From NCBI GenBank assembly GCA_002021875.1, contig CP018627.1:3720001-3784000 (forward strand): a stretch of DNA of 64,000 bases. Reading direction: 5' to 3'. The notes below the pieces were generated by a model that saw only the letters and a list, made by a program, of their open reading frames with translations, was not told the origin of the DNA and ran no database searches. The first letter of the stretch is position 1; each line of letters opens with the position of its first letter. Below, in pieces: positions 37,306 to 46,188 of this stretch. Source of the stretch: Streptomyces hygroscopicus. GTDB taxonomy: Bacteria; Actinomycetota; Actinomycetes; Streptomycetales; Streptomycetaceae. The translations under genes were made by a program, and so were the position numbers.

Positions 37306-37323
37306 GATAAGGGATTTGTTATC
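37306..37323. promoter_or_regulatory. inverted repeat before vapBC, probable autoregulatory operator
   Basis: GATAA and TTATC flank eight bases, 36 bases before the antitoxin start. The TTATCAT at its right end could serve as a -10 box, so binding by the VapBC complex would block transcription, as is usual for this class. Confidence 0.45.
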
Positions 37324-37358
37324 ATTGGTAAGGTGCCCAGACATTCAGGGAGGACATG

Positions 37359-37559
37359 ATGGCCAAGATCACCATTGAGATCGACGAGGAGCGCCTCGCC
37401 GAGGCCAAGCAACTCCTGCACACCGAGGATGACACCGAGGTCGTGGCCAAGGCAGTGGATATTGCGGTCGGTGCGATCTACCAGCGTCGCGCGGCCCGGC
37501 AGCGGCTGAGCGAGCTCGCGGGTGAGGGCGGCGCCTTCGGCGAGGCCCGCCCGGCGTGA
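37359..37559 (+). CDS. vapB: VapB-type antitoxin
   Basis: The product is 66 residues. Of two adjacent ATGs (37356 and 37359) the second has better spacing to GGGAGG. It starts AKITIEIDEERLAEAKQLL, the short strand plus helix of a ribbon-helix-helix DNA-binding domain (VapB/Arc type), followed by a charged C-terminal tail for binding the toxin. The stop overlaps the toxin start (GTGA), which gives the usual antitoxin-first order. Confidence 0.82.
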   Translation: MAKITIEIDEERLAEAKQLLHTEDDTEVVAKAVDIAVGAIYQRRAARQRLSELAGEGGAFGEARPA

Positions 37560-37978
37560 GCGAGTCTTATCTGATCGACACCAGCGCCTGCAACCGCCTG
37601 TTCCGCAGCCCCGCCGTGGAACGACACTGGGCGGGCATCCTGGACGAGGGCCGAGTGGCCGTGTGCGAGATCACCGAACTCGAACTGGTCCGCGCCACCG
37701 GCGGCCGCGACGAGCGGGCCGTACTGGAGCGCTACCTCCACGACGCCTTCGGCTGGACCCCCGTACCCGACCGTGCACTCACCCGGGCCCGGCAGGTGCA
37801 AGATCTCCTCGTCGCCACAAGCTGGCACCAGGGACCAGGAGCAGTCGACCTGATGACCGCCGCCACCGCAGAACTATGCGGACTGACCTTGCTGCACTAC
37901 GACGCGGACTTCGAAACCATCGCCAAAGTGACCGGACAACCCCACCAGTGGATCGCCCCACGCGGCAGCGTCGACTGA
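37556..37978 (+). CDS. vapC: VapC-type PIN-domain toxin
   Basis: The product is 140 residues from GTG 37556. The PIN-domain acidic residues are in place: the D of YLIDTSACNRLF near the N-terminus, the E of CEITELELV, the D of GAVDLMTAATAE and the D of LHYDADFETIAK. VapC toxins are Mg2+-dependent RNases, usually cutting tRNA or rRNA. The length and the coupling to the antitoxin gene are standard. Confidence 0.9.
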   Translation: MSESYLIDTSACNRLFRSPAVERHWAGILDEGRVAVCEITELELVRATGGRDERAVLERYLHDAFGWTPVPDRALTRARQVQDLLVATSWHQGPGAVDLMTAATAELCGLTLLHYDADFETIAKVTGQPHQWIAPRGSVD

Positions 37979-37995
37979 CAAGGACAACGGCCACC

Positions 37996-38304
37996 ATGGA
38001 CAACACCACACACCCGGCCAAGCACACCGACACGGCACCGCCCGACAAAACCACCACCCACACCTGGGGGGCATTCCTGAAAAGAGCCCGGCGCAGCCGC
38101 GGGATGAGCCAGCGCGCGCTGGCCCGGGAACTGGGCGTCAGCCAGGCCCGGATCGCACAGATCGAAAACGGAGCCAGCACCCCGCAGATCGACACCATGG
38201 CCGCTTACATCACCGCCCTCGGCGGCGAGCTGACCCTGCGAGCCGACTTCCACGACCACGTCACCCAGACCACATGGCCCGAACAACACCCCACAGAAAG
38301 CTGA
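37996..38304 (+). CDS. small XRE-family DNA-binding protein
   Basis: The product is 102 residues from ATG 37996, 17 bases after the VapC stop. The N-terminal 25 residues are polar. A helix-turn-helix (RGMSQRALARELGVSQARI, then AQIENGASTPQIDTMAAY) is followed by a GGELTLRADF strand typical of HigA-like regulators. It may add a second level of control to the VapBC pair or be a left-over antitoxin. Confidence 0.8.
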   Translation: MDNTTHPAKHTDTAPPDKTTTHTWGAFLKRARRSRGMSQRALARELGVSQARIAQIENGASTPQIDTMAAYITALGGELTLRADFHDHVTQTTWPEQHPTES

Positions 38305-38435
38305 CACGCACACAGGCAGGCCTCTTCACGGGACGGTGGCACTCTCCACGCTGACGGCCCTCGCACCCTGCCCGTCTGGACGTGACCTGCAAGCTTTTCC
38401 GCCAGAACCCGCACAGCATCTGGGACGATCCTTCG

Positions 38436-39524
38436 ATGGTGCTGTCGATTGTCACCGCGCTGGCCAGAAACTTGGTCATGGTGCCCGCTGCCGTGCTGCG
38501 CAGCGGCGTGGCCAAGGACGCGGAGGTGTTGGCGCTCCGGCACGAGAACTCGGTGCTGCGTCGTCAGATCGCGCGGGTCCGCTACGAGCCGGCCGATCGG
38601 ATCTGGCTGGCCGCGCTGTCGCGGTTGGTGCCTCGCGGGCGATGGCGGGAGGTCTTCGCAGTCACGCCGACCACGCTGCTGCGATGGCACCGGGAGCTCC
38701 TCACGCGCAAATGGACGTTCACCCAGCACCGCCGGCGCCCCGGTCGCCCCTCCACTGCGCCGACCGTCAAGCAGCTCATCTTGCGCTTGGCCCGCGAGAA
38801 CAGCAGCTGGGGACACCGCCGAATACAGGGCGAACTCGCCCGCCTCGGCTACTCGATCGCCCCATCCACGATCTGGGAGATCCTGCATGCGGCTGGCATC
38901 GACCCGGCCCCCCAGCGCTCCGGTCCGACCTGGCGCCAGTTCCTCTCTGCCCAGGCTCGCGGCATCATCGCCGCCGACTTCCTGCACCTCGATACCGTCT
39001 CGCTCAAGCATCTGTACGCTCTGGTCTTCATCGAGCACGGCACCCGGCGCGTTCACCTCGCCGGCGTCACCGCCCACCCCACCACCGAGTGGACCACGCA
39101 GCAGGCGAGGAACCTCGCCATGACGTTGGGGTGCCGGATGGACTCACTGCGCTTCCTGCTCCGGGACCGGGACTCGAAGTACACCAGGTCCTTCGACGCC
39201 ATCTTCGACGCAGACGACATGCAGGTCCTACTCAGCCCACCCCAGGCACCGAGAGCGAACGCGATCTGCGAGAGAGTCGTCGGCACCCTACGCCGCGAGA
39301 TCCTCGACCTGATCCTCATCTACAACGCGAATCACGCCCACGCAGTACTCACCGCTTACATCAGGCACTACAACCAACACCGCCCCCATCAATCTCGGCA
39401 GCAACTACCTCCAGACAGCACCGAACCGCCCGTCCCGGCCACTGTTGCCGACCTCCAAGCCCATCGAATCCAGCGACAACCTGTCCTCGACGGTCTGATA
39501 AACGAATACCGTCACGCTGCCTGA
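38436..39524 (+). CDS. rve-type IS transposase
   Basis: The product is 362 residues from ATG 38436. It has the leucine-rich N-terminal region (EVLALRHENSVLRRQIARV), RPGRPST, WGHRRIQGEL, and a complete DDE set in AADFLHLDT, LLRDRDSKY and NAICERVV. The end is GLINEYRHAA. It is intact. I found no clear terminal inverted repeats matching those of the other rve elements, so it belongs to a different subgroup or has lost its ends. It lies 84 bases from the 3' end of nuoD. Confidence 0.88.
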   Translation: MVLSIVTALARNLVMVPAAVLRSGVAKDAEVLALRHENSVLRRQIARVRYEPADRIWLAALSRLVPRGRWREVFAVTPTTLLRWHRELLTRKWTFTQHRRRPGRPSTAPTVKQLILRLARENSSWGHRRIQGELARLGYSIAPSTIWEILHAAGIDPAPQRSGPTWRQFLSAQARGIIAADFLHLDTVSLKHLYALVFIEHGTRRVHLAGVTAHPTTEWTTQQARNLAMTLGCRMDSLRFLLRDRDSKYTRSFDAIFDADDMQVLLSPPQAPRANAICERVVGTLRREILDLILIYNANHAHAVLTAYIRHYNQHRPHQSRQQLPPDSTEPPVPATVADLQAHRIQRQPVLDGLINEYRHAA

Positions 39525-39607
39525 CCGCACCGCATCGCCGCAGCTCACAGAGCTGAATCGTATTTTCGAGCGGCACAGGACAGTCAACCACGGTCACGCG
39601 ATGGCTC

Positions 39608-40945
39608 TCACCGGTCCACGCCTCCCATCACCGGGTCGATGCCGGCCACGGCGACGATGACGTCCGCGACCTGCCCGCCCTCGCACATCGCGGCCATCGT
39701 CTGCAGGTTGGTGAAGCTCGGGTCGCGGAAGTGCACCCGGTAGGGGCGCGTGCCGCCGTCGGAGACTACGTGCACGCCCAGCTCGCCCCTGGGGGACTCG
39801 ACCGCCGTGTAGGTCTGCCCCGGCGGGACGCGGAAGCCCTCCGTCACCAGCTTGAAGTGGTAGATCAGCGCCTCCATGGACTCGCCCATGATCTTGCGAA
39901 TGTGGTCCAGCGAGTTGCCGAGCCCGTCCGCGCCGAGCGCCAGCTGGGCCGGCCACGCGATCTTCTTGTCCGCGACCATTACCTCGCCGCCGCCGCCCGT
40001 GAGCTGTTCCAGGCACTGCTCGACGATCCGCAGCGACTGCTCCATCTCGTGCAGCCGGATCAGGAACCGCCCGTAGGAGTCGCAGGTGTCGGCGGTCTCG
40101 ACCTCGAAGTCGTAGCCCTCGTAGCCACAGTACGGATGCGACTTGCGCAGGTCGTGCGGCAGGCCGGTGGCCCGCAGGATCGGGCCGGTCGCGCCCAGCG
40201 CCATGCAGCCCGCCAGGTTCAGATAGCCGACGTCCATCAGCCGGGCCTTGAAGACCGGGTTGTTGGTGGCGAGCTTGTCGTACTCGGGCAGCCGCGAGCG
40301 CAGCAGCCTCACGCCCTCACGGATATCGTCCAGCGCGCCGGGCGGCAGGTCCTGCGCCAGCCCGCCGGGCCGCACGTAGCCGTGGTTCATGCGCAGGCCG
40401 GTGACCAGCTCGAAGATGTCGAGGATGACCTCGCGGTCACGGAAGCCGTAGACCATCAGCGTGGTGGAGCCGATCTCCATCCCGCCTGCGGCCACGGCGA
40501 CCAGATGGGAGGAGATCCGGTTGAGCTCCATCATCATCACGCGGATGACGCTCGCCCGCTCCGGGATGTGGTCGGTGATGCCCAGCAGCTTCTCCACCGC
40601 CAGGCAGTAGGCCGTCTCGTTGAACAGCGGCATCAGGTAGTCCATGCGGGTCACGAACGTCGTGCCCTGGACCCAGTTGCGGAACTCCATGTTCTTCTCG
40701 ATGCCGGTGTGCAGGTAGCCGATGCCGCAGCGGGCCTCCTTCACCGTCTCGCCGTCGATCTCCAGGATCAGCCGCAGCACACCGTGCGTGGACGGGTGCT
40801 GCGGACCCATGTTGACGATGATCCGCTCGTCGTCCGCCTTCTCCGCCGCGGAGAAGATCTCGTCCCAGTCGCCGCCGGTGATCGTGTAGGTGTGACCCTC
40901 GGTGGTGTCGCGGGCGCCTGCCGGTTCATGCTCGGGGCTGCTCAT
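39608..40945 (-). CDS. nuoD: NADH-quinone oxidoreductase subunit D
   Basis: The product is 445 residues from ATG 40945, with GGAGG about ten bases upstream. It is a complete 49-kDa-type subunit of complex [32 protein letters not shown], the quinone-site [45 protein letters not shown], and the invariant C-terminal DPVMGGVDR. No other nuo gene is nearby: an IS transposase lies downstream and a permease remnant upstream. Streptomyces genomes often have a second partial nuo set, so this may be a displaced paralogue. Alone it cannot make complex I. Confidence 0.93.
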   Translation of the reverse strand: MSSPEHEPAGARDTTEGHTYTITGGDWDEIFSAAEKADDERIIVNMGPQHPSTHGVLRLILEIDGETVKEARCGIGYLHTGIEKNMEFRNWVQGTTFVTRMDYLMPLFNETAYCLAVEKLLGITDHIPERASVIRVMMMELNRISSHLVAVAAGGMEIGSTTLMVYGFRDREVILDIFELVTGLRMNHGYVRPGGLAQDLPPGALDDIREGVRLLRSRLPEYDKLATNNPVFKARLMDVGYLNLAGCMALGATGPILRATGLPHDLRKSHPYCGYEGYDFEVETADTCDSYGRFLIRLHEMEQSLRIVEQCLEQLTGGGGEVMVADKKIAWPAQLALGADGLGNSLDHIRKIMGESMEALIYHFKLVTEGFRVPPGQTYTAVESPRGELGVHVVSDGGTRPYRVHFRDPSFTNLQTMAAMCEGGQVADVIVAVAGIDPVMGGVDR

Positions 40946-41057
40946 CGGCTGTAGAACCTCCGGTGTGGTCGCCGATCGCGTCCGCGTGTGCGGGCTGCGC
41001 GCGACCAGACACATCATCCAGAATTGCGCATCTTCGGCAGGAATGCCCACCCGTCCT

Positions 41058-41556
41058 GGACCTGGCCCACAACGCCGCCCCCGGCACCCTGTACGCGATC
41101 TTCCAGCTCCTCACCGCGCTGCTGCTGCTCTCGGCCGCGTCCTCCTCCTTCCAGGTCGGGCCCGGCCTGCTGAAAGCACTGGCCCGCCACCACGGCCATG
41201 GCGGCACCGATGCCGGAATCCTGCCCGCCGTGTGGGGACGTACCAACTGCACCACGCCCCGTACTGGGGCGTGCTGCTCTTCCTGGCCGTCTCCGCGGTC
41301 GTGATCATCGCGGCCGGCGGTGACGACCAGCGGCTGGTCCTGTTGCTCGAGACGCCGCATCGGACACGCGGCGGTCAACCTCGTGGGCGCGGTCGCCGTC
41401 GCCTTCGTGCTGGTGGTCAACCTCTCCCGGGGCGAGCCGATCGCCTCCCTGGTCGCCGCGGTCGCGATCGCCGCGGTCCTGCACCGGATGTGGGTCAAGG
41501 CCGGACGCCCGCGCGGCATCCGCGACGTCACGGCCGAGGCCGAAGCCGGCCACTGA
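41058..41556 (+). pseudogene. APC-family permease, C-terminal remnant
   Basis: Pieces of a membrane transporter end are spread over three frames: [20 protein letters not shown], then HHAPYWGVLLFLAVSAVVII with AAGGDDQRLVLL, then NLVGAVAVAFVLVVNLSRGE through RMWVKAGRPRGIRDVTAEAE. At least two frameshifts and an internal deletion (near 41345) separate them, and the first two thirds of the gene are missing. It resembles amino-acid permeases of the APC superfamily. Confidence 0.65.
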
Positions 41557-41719
41557 GCCCGCCCGGTCGCGTCAGGTCAGGGGACTCGGAGCGAATACCG
41601 AGCCGCACATGACGGGGTGCAGCATCGGGCCTTGGCGCCACTCCTCCGCCTGTCCCACACGCACGGCGCGTTCACGATCGAAGCAATCCACTGACACTTC
41701 CCGGCAGTACCACTGACGT

Positions 41720-42649
41720 TGTGGGTGCCGAAAACCTCATCCGTAGGCTGTGACCTGCAGGATTAAGGATGCGGCTGAGAGTCACCGGGCTGGTACGCCA
41801 GGATGATCCATCGTGCTGCTGCGACTCCTCTACCTCACGCTTACCAACGTGTTCGCTCTCCTGCGGCTGCTGCCGATGAGCGACACCGACAAGAACGTCG
41901 AGATTCTCACCCTGCGCCACCAACTGGCCGTCCTTCAACGCCAGGTCGCCAAACCCCGGCTCACTCCGCCCGACCGCATATTCCTCGCCGCCCTGCTGCA
42001 CCGGCTCCCCCGCACCACACTCCGGCGACTTCATCTGATCGTCTCCCCCGACACGGTCCTCCGCTGGCACCGCGACCTCCTACACCGCCGCCACGCCAAC
42101 GCCTCCCACCGCAAACGGCCAGGACGACCACCCACCCACCGCAGCACCCAAACCCTCATCCTGCGCATAGTCCGAGAAAACCCGAGCTGGGGATACAGAA
42201 GAATCCACGGCGAACTCGCCACCCTCGGGATCAAGGTAGCCCCCTCCACGGTATGGGAGATCCTCCAGCACAACGGCATCGATCCCGCACCCCAGCGCGA
42301 CCGCCAGACCTGGACCACCTTCCTCCGCGGCCAAGCACACGCAATTCTTGCCGCCGACTTCTTCGAAACCCGGACGCTGACCGGAGCACGCCTGCACGTC
42401 TTCGCCGCCATCGAGCACGCCACGCGGCGTATACGCGTTCTCGGCGCAACCGCCCACCCCACCGCAGCGTGGACCACCCAACTTGCCCGGAACCTCGCCA
42501 TGGACCTCCACGGGGCCGGCGCGACGGTGAAGTATCTGATCCGTGACCGCGACCGCAGATACACGGATGCCTTCGACGCCGTACTCGAAGACGAAGGCGT
42601 CGCCATCATCAAGACCGGTATCCGCGTACCCCGCATGAACGCATTAATG
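41720..42649 (+). mobile_element. IS element remnant, left part only
   Basis: The left terminal repeat TGTGGGTGCCGAAAACCTC at 41720 fits the consensus of the elements at 8316 and 21914. The right end is missing, because the transposase gene is cut at about 42649. No target duplication can be recognised. Confidence 0.7.
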
Positions 42650-42724
42650 GAAGAGGCCGTGGCCCGCCGCATTGGTGTACGTCTCGTCCACCTGATCCGC
42701 GATCTGCACTTCCGCTCTGGCTGA
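41813..42724 (+). pseudogene. rve-type IS transposase, 3'-truncated
   Basis: From GTG 41813 about 279 residues match the transposases at 8440 and 22275, with the Asp residues in AADFFETR and LIRDRDRRY intact. Homology stops just after RVPRMNALMEE (about 42649), right at the catalytic Glu. The following 25 codons to 42724 are unrelated sequence, so the C-terminal 80 residues are lost. Confidence 0.85.
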
Positions 42725-43182
42725 CCTAATTGGTCGTTCAGAATGAGCTCGGTGTGACGGCTTGGAGTTGCGGCAGGCCCGTACCTCGACGGCGGCTGGT
42801 GTACGGTTCGGAGTCGTCCGGGGCTGGCTGGAACGGTCGGTGGTCAGGAGACCTTCGCGGCAAGCTCAAGGATCGCCACGCACTCCACATGATGCGTCAC
42901 CGAAAAGAGGTCGTCCCGGACGAGTCACGAAGAACACCAGCTCAGGGACCGTTTTCCGGCTCATTGCTCCACCTGCGTGCGCCGAGAGCGTCAAACGAGC
43001 GTCAAGACCAACAGTCCGTTCGTCCTCATCACTCGCGACCGGCATTCGGGACTTCAAGGACACCTCCTTCCTGCACCACCAGGATGTGCTCGAGCAGTCG
43101 CAGCAGGGAAGACGAGCCTTCGATGCATGCCGGAATCCGGTTGGGGTACTCGGCACGATTCGGGCTTGAACAGAGGAGGAAC
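42725..43182. other. gap of 458 bases with one gene scrap
   Basis: No intact gene is present. On the minus strand, 42844-42915 reads DDLFSVTHHVECVAILELAA with a stop shortly after, which resembles the C-terminus of a TrmA/RumA-type RNA methyltransferase (the THHVECVA motif). This may be a scrap left by deletion. The right end contains the ribosome binding site of the SpoIIE gene. Confidence 0.35.
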
Positions 43183-44934
43183 ATGGACGACGTCGCCGCT
43201 CCCGGCAGGGAAAGTGTCCCCCTGTCCGGGCATCAGGCGCGCTCTGGCGTCCTGCTCGACGGAACGCTGGAAAACCTGCGGGCGTCCGCCATCGCGGTCG
43301 GTGACGATGGCCTCATCGTCGCGGTCAACAGCGCGGCCCAAAGCCTGCTGGGCAGGGAAGCCTCAGAACTCATCGGTCAGGACTCCCACGACCTGCTGCA
43401 CCGGGACAGATACGGGCACTCGGTGCCGCGCACGCGCTGCCGGATGAGGAAGGCCATCCTCACGGGGGACACCAGACATGGCGACGCCGAGTGGTTCGCC
43501 TGCGGGGACGGCACTCTCGTCCAGTTGTCCTGGCTGGTCACGCCCTACTCACCCGGTCCGGGCGGGACAGGTGCGCTGGCGATGCTGTACGAGCCGAGGC
43601 CAGGGGACGTGCGCCACACCGACGGCGGGCACTCCGCGCCGCTGACAGAACTGGACCGCCTGTCCCTGCTGGCGGAGACGACCACGCAGCTCACATCCAC
43701 CCTGGACGCGGACGAGGCGCTGCACCGACTGGCGGCCCTGACCGTGCCCCGACTCGCGGACTGGGCCGTGTTCGACCTGCTCACCGAACGTGACGAAGTA
43801 CGACGCGTTCTCGTGATGGAGCACAAGGACGGCATTCTCGTCGAGCGGGACGACTTGCAGGGCCCGATGCCTCCCGTGCCGGCAGAGTCACCGATGCCCC
43901 TGTCACGGGCCCTGCGCGGCGCCGCCTCCTCCCTCGCCGGCCCCGCCACCTACCAAGGTCCGCCCGACTCCGGCATAGCGGTCGAGCAGCAGCGCCTGTT
44001 CACCGCGACAGGTATGCACTCCGCCGCCATCGCACCCATTCGCGGACTACGGGACGTACTCGGCGCCCTGACCCTGGGCCGCGCCCAGCGTCATGACGCC
44101 TTCACCCCTGCCGACCTGCCGCTGCTGGAGGACCTCACCCGCCGGGCGGGCCTGGCGCTGGACAACGCGCGCCTGTACCAGCGCCAGCGCAAAGTTGCCG
44201 AGACCATGCAACGCCACCTGCTGCCCCAGCTGCCCGTCCTGTCCGGGCTGGAAATGACCGCGCGCTACGTACCCGCTCCGGACGCCTCATCCGTGGGCGG
44301 TGACTGGTACGACGCCTTCGCTCTGGCCGCCCACGCCCACGCACTGGCCATCGGCGACATCGTCGGACACGATCTCGACGCCGCAGCCGGCATGGCGCAG
44401 GTCCGCAACATGCTGCGCGCCTTCGCCTGGTCCCACCCCGAGGCCGCACCCAGCGCCGTCGTCACACGGCTCGACGATGCCGTGATGCACATAGCCGAGG
44501 TATCCATGGCCACCATGATCCTCGCCAGGCTCACCCTCGGGAATGACACACTGTGGCGCCTACGCTGGACGAACGCCGGCCACCCGCCGCCCCTGCTCAT
44601 CACCCACGACGGTCAGACCCGCTACCTCGACGAGGCTCACGGCATACTCCTCGGAACCGGAGTCACGAGACCACGCCCCGACGCCGTCACCGTCCTGCCA
44701 CCCCAGGCCACGCTCCTGCTCTACACCGACGGACTGGTCGAATCCCCGCACCACTCCATCGATCACGGGCTTGACCGGCTGCGCCGACACGCGGCCTCCC
44801 TCGCCCACCGCCCCCTCGACTCCTTCTGCGACTTGCTGCTGGACCAGGTCCGCCCCAGCGACAACGATGACGACGTCGCCATGATCGCGCTGCGCACACC
44901 CCGTAGCGCTTCAAAACAGCTTCACCGCTGCTGA
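43183..44934 (+). CDS. SpoIIE-family protein phosphatase with PAS and GAF domains
   Basis: The product is 583 residues from ATG 43183 with AGGAGGA five bases upstream. Residues 25-75 form a PAS domain (NLRASAIAVGDDGLIVAVNS, LLGREASELIG). A GAF domain spans about 165-330. The phosphatase covers about 345-570, with MQRHLLPQLP (the linker helix of this class), VGGDWYDAF and GDIVGHDLDAAAGMAQVR (metal-binding Asp residues) and TNAGHPPPLL. It would dephosphorylate an anti-sigma-factor antagonist in response to a sensed signal. The last 11 residues are encoded by the terminal repeat of the IS at 44900, so the native C-terminus was replaced after DDVAMIALRT; the catalytic core is intact. Confidence 0.9.
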   Translation: MDDVAAPGRESVPLSGHQARSGVLLDGTLENLRASAIAVGDDGLIVAVNSAAQSLLGREASELIGQDSHDLLHRDRYGHSVPRTRCRMRKAILTGDTRHGDAEWFACGDGTLVQLSWLVTPYSPGPGGTGALAMLYEPRPGDVRHTDGGHSAPLTELDRLSLLAETTTQLTSTLDADEALHRLAALTVPRLADWAVFDLLTERDEVRRVLVMEHKDGILVERDDLQGPMPPVPAESPMPLSRALRGAASSLAGPATYQGPPDSGIAVEQQRLFTATGMHSAAIAPIRGLRDVLGALTLGRAQRHDAFTPADLPLLEDLTRRAGLALDNARLYQRQRKVAETMQRHLLPQLPVLSGLEMTARYVPAPDASSVGGDWYDAFALAAHAHALAIGDIVGHDLDAAAGMAQVRNMLRAFAWSHPEAAPSAVVTRLDDAVMHIAEVSMATMILARLTLGNDTLWRLRWTNAGHPPPLLITHDGQTRYLDEAHGILLGTGVTRPRPDAVTVLPPQATLLLYTDGLVESPHHSIDHGLDRLRRHAASLAHRPLDSFCDLLLDQVRPSDNDDDVAMIALRTPRSASKQLHRC

Positions 44935-46096
44935 CCTGGGCATTTACCCCGCGGTCGGGCATGATCAGTCATTGTGCTCGTACAGCTGACCTACCTATTC
45001 GCCACACGAATCTTCGCGTGGCTCGCTCTGCTCTGCCGATCTACCGCGGCCAAGAACGCCGAAATACTCATCCTGCGCCACGAGGTCACCGTGCTGCGCC
45101 GACAGGTGCCCACCCCAAAGCCCAACTGGCCGGACCGGGCGCTGCTTGCCGCACTCGCCCGGCTCCTGCCCCGCGCCCTCCGCGGCAACCGGCTCGTCTC
45201 GCCACGCACTCTGCTCGCCTGGCACCAGCGCCTGCTGAAGAAGAAGTGGACCCGGCCACCTCCCCCAGGCCGCCCACCGATATCCGAAGAAGTCCGCGAC
45301 CTGGTCATCCGGCTTGGCATCGAGAACCCACGGTGGGGCTTCCGCCGCGTACACGGCGAGCTACGCCGCCTCGGCCACATCATCAGCACAGCCACCGTCC
45401 GCCGTATCCTGCGCGCCGCCAGCCTCAACTCAGGGCAACGCCGGCAGAAGGCGCGCAGAGAGTGGACGGAATTCCTCAGGGCACAGGCAAACGGCCTCCT
45501 GGCCAGGGACTTCTTTCACATCGACACCATCGGACTGCAGCGGCTGTACGCCCTGTTCGCCATGGAGGTCCGCACTCGCACCGTCCACATCCTCGGTGTC
45601 ACCGCCCACCCCACCGGCGCTTGGACCACCCAGCAAGCCCGACAGCTGCTCTGGCAGCTCGGCGACCGCATCACGAACTTCACCCACCTCATCCGCGACC
45701 GGGACCGGAAGTTCACGGCGGCTTTCGACGCCGTGTTCGCCAGCGAGGGCATAAACGTGGCCAAGATCCCGCCCCGGAGCCCCAACTGCAATCCGCATGC
45801 CGAGCGGTTCGTACGCTCCGTCCGCGAGGAGTGCACCAACCGAGTACTGATCTTTGGCAGAGGCCACGCGGAACAACTCCTTCACGACTACGCCCGTCAC
45901 TTCAACAGCCATCGGCCCCACCAAGGCCGAAACCAGCTCGCACCCCTCGACGACCCGAACGTCATACCGCTACCGACAACTCAGATCGCACGCAGACAGG
46001 CTGTCACAGGCCTCATCAACGAATACCACCGAGCAAGCTGACCACCCAACGAAACCCCAGCTCACGACCGGTGAAGCCGTTCTGAAGCGCTACGGG
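44900..46096 (+). mobile_element. complete IS element with 28-base terminal repeats
   Basis: This 1197-base element starts CCCGTAGCGCTTCAAAACAG and, read inward from 46096, CCCGTAGCGCTTCAGAACGG at the other end, with two mismatches in 28 bases. It overlaps the 3' end of the SpoIIE gene. No target duplication is seen next to the repeats. It is a different IS family from the elements at 8316 and 21914 although the transposases are related. Confidence 0.87.
44974..46041 (+). CDS. rve-type IS transposase
   Basis: The product is 355 residues from GTG 44974. The arrangement is that of the other integrase-core transposases: EILILRHEVTVLRRQV, GRPPISEEV, WGFRRVHGEL, then the DDE residues in LARDFFHIDT, LIRDRDRKF and NPHAERFVRSV, ending GLINEYHRAS. 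It is intact and encoded within the element at 44900-46096. Confidence 0.9.
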   Translation: MLVQLTYLFATRIFAWLALLCRSTAAKNAEILILRHEVTVLRRQVPTPKPNWPDRALLAALARLLPRALRGNRLVSPRTLLAWHQRLLKKKWTRPPPPGRPPISEEVRDLVIRLGIENPRWGFRRVHGELRRLGHIISTATVRRILRAASLNSGQRRQKARREWTEFLRAQANGLLARDFFHIDTIGLQRLYALFAMEVRTRTVHILGVTAHPTGAWTTQQARQLLWQLGDRITNFTHLIRDRDRKFTAAFDAVFASEGINVAKIPPRSPNCNPHAERFVRSVREECTNRVLIFGRGHAEQLLHDYARHFNSHRPHQGRNQLAPLDDPNVIPLPTTQIARRQAVTGLINEYHRAS

Positions 46097-46188
46097 CTGG
46101 GCCGGCCGTGGTGTCTTGAGCGGGATCTGAGGCAGCCGGTGGAGGCGCTGCGCCGCACACTCGCGCTCTGTTATTGCTGGCCTCCAGC

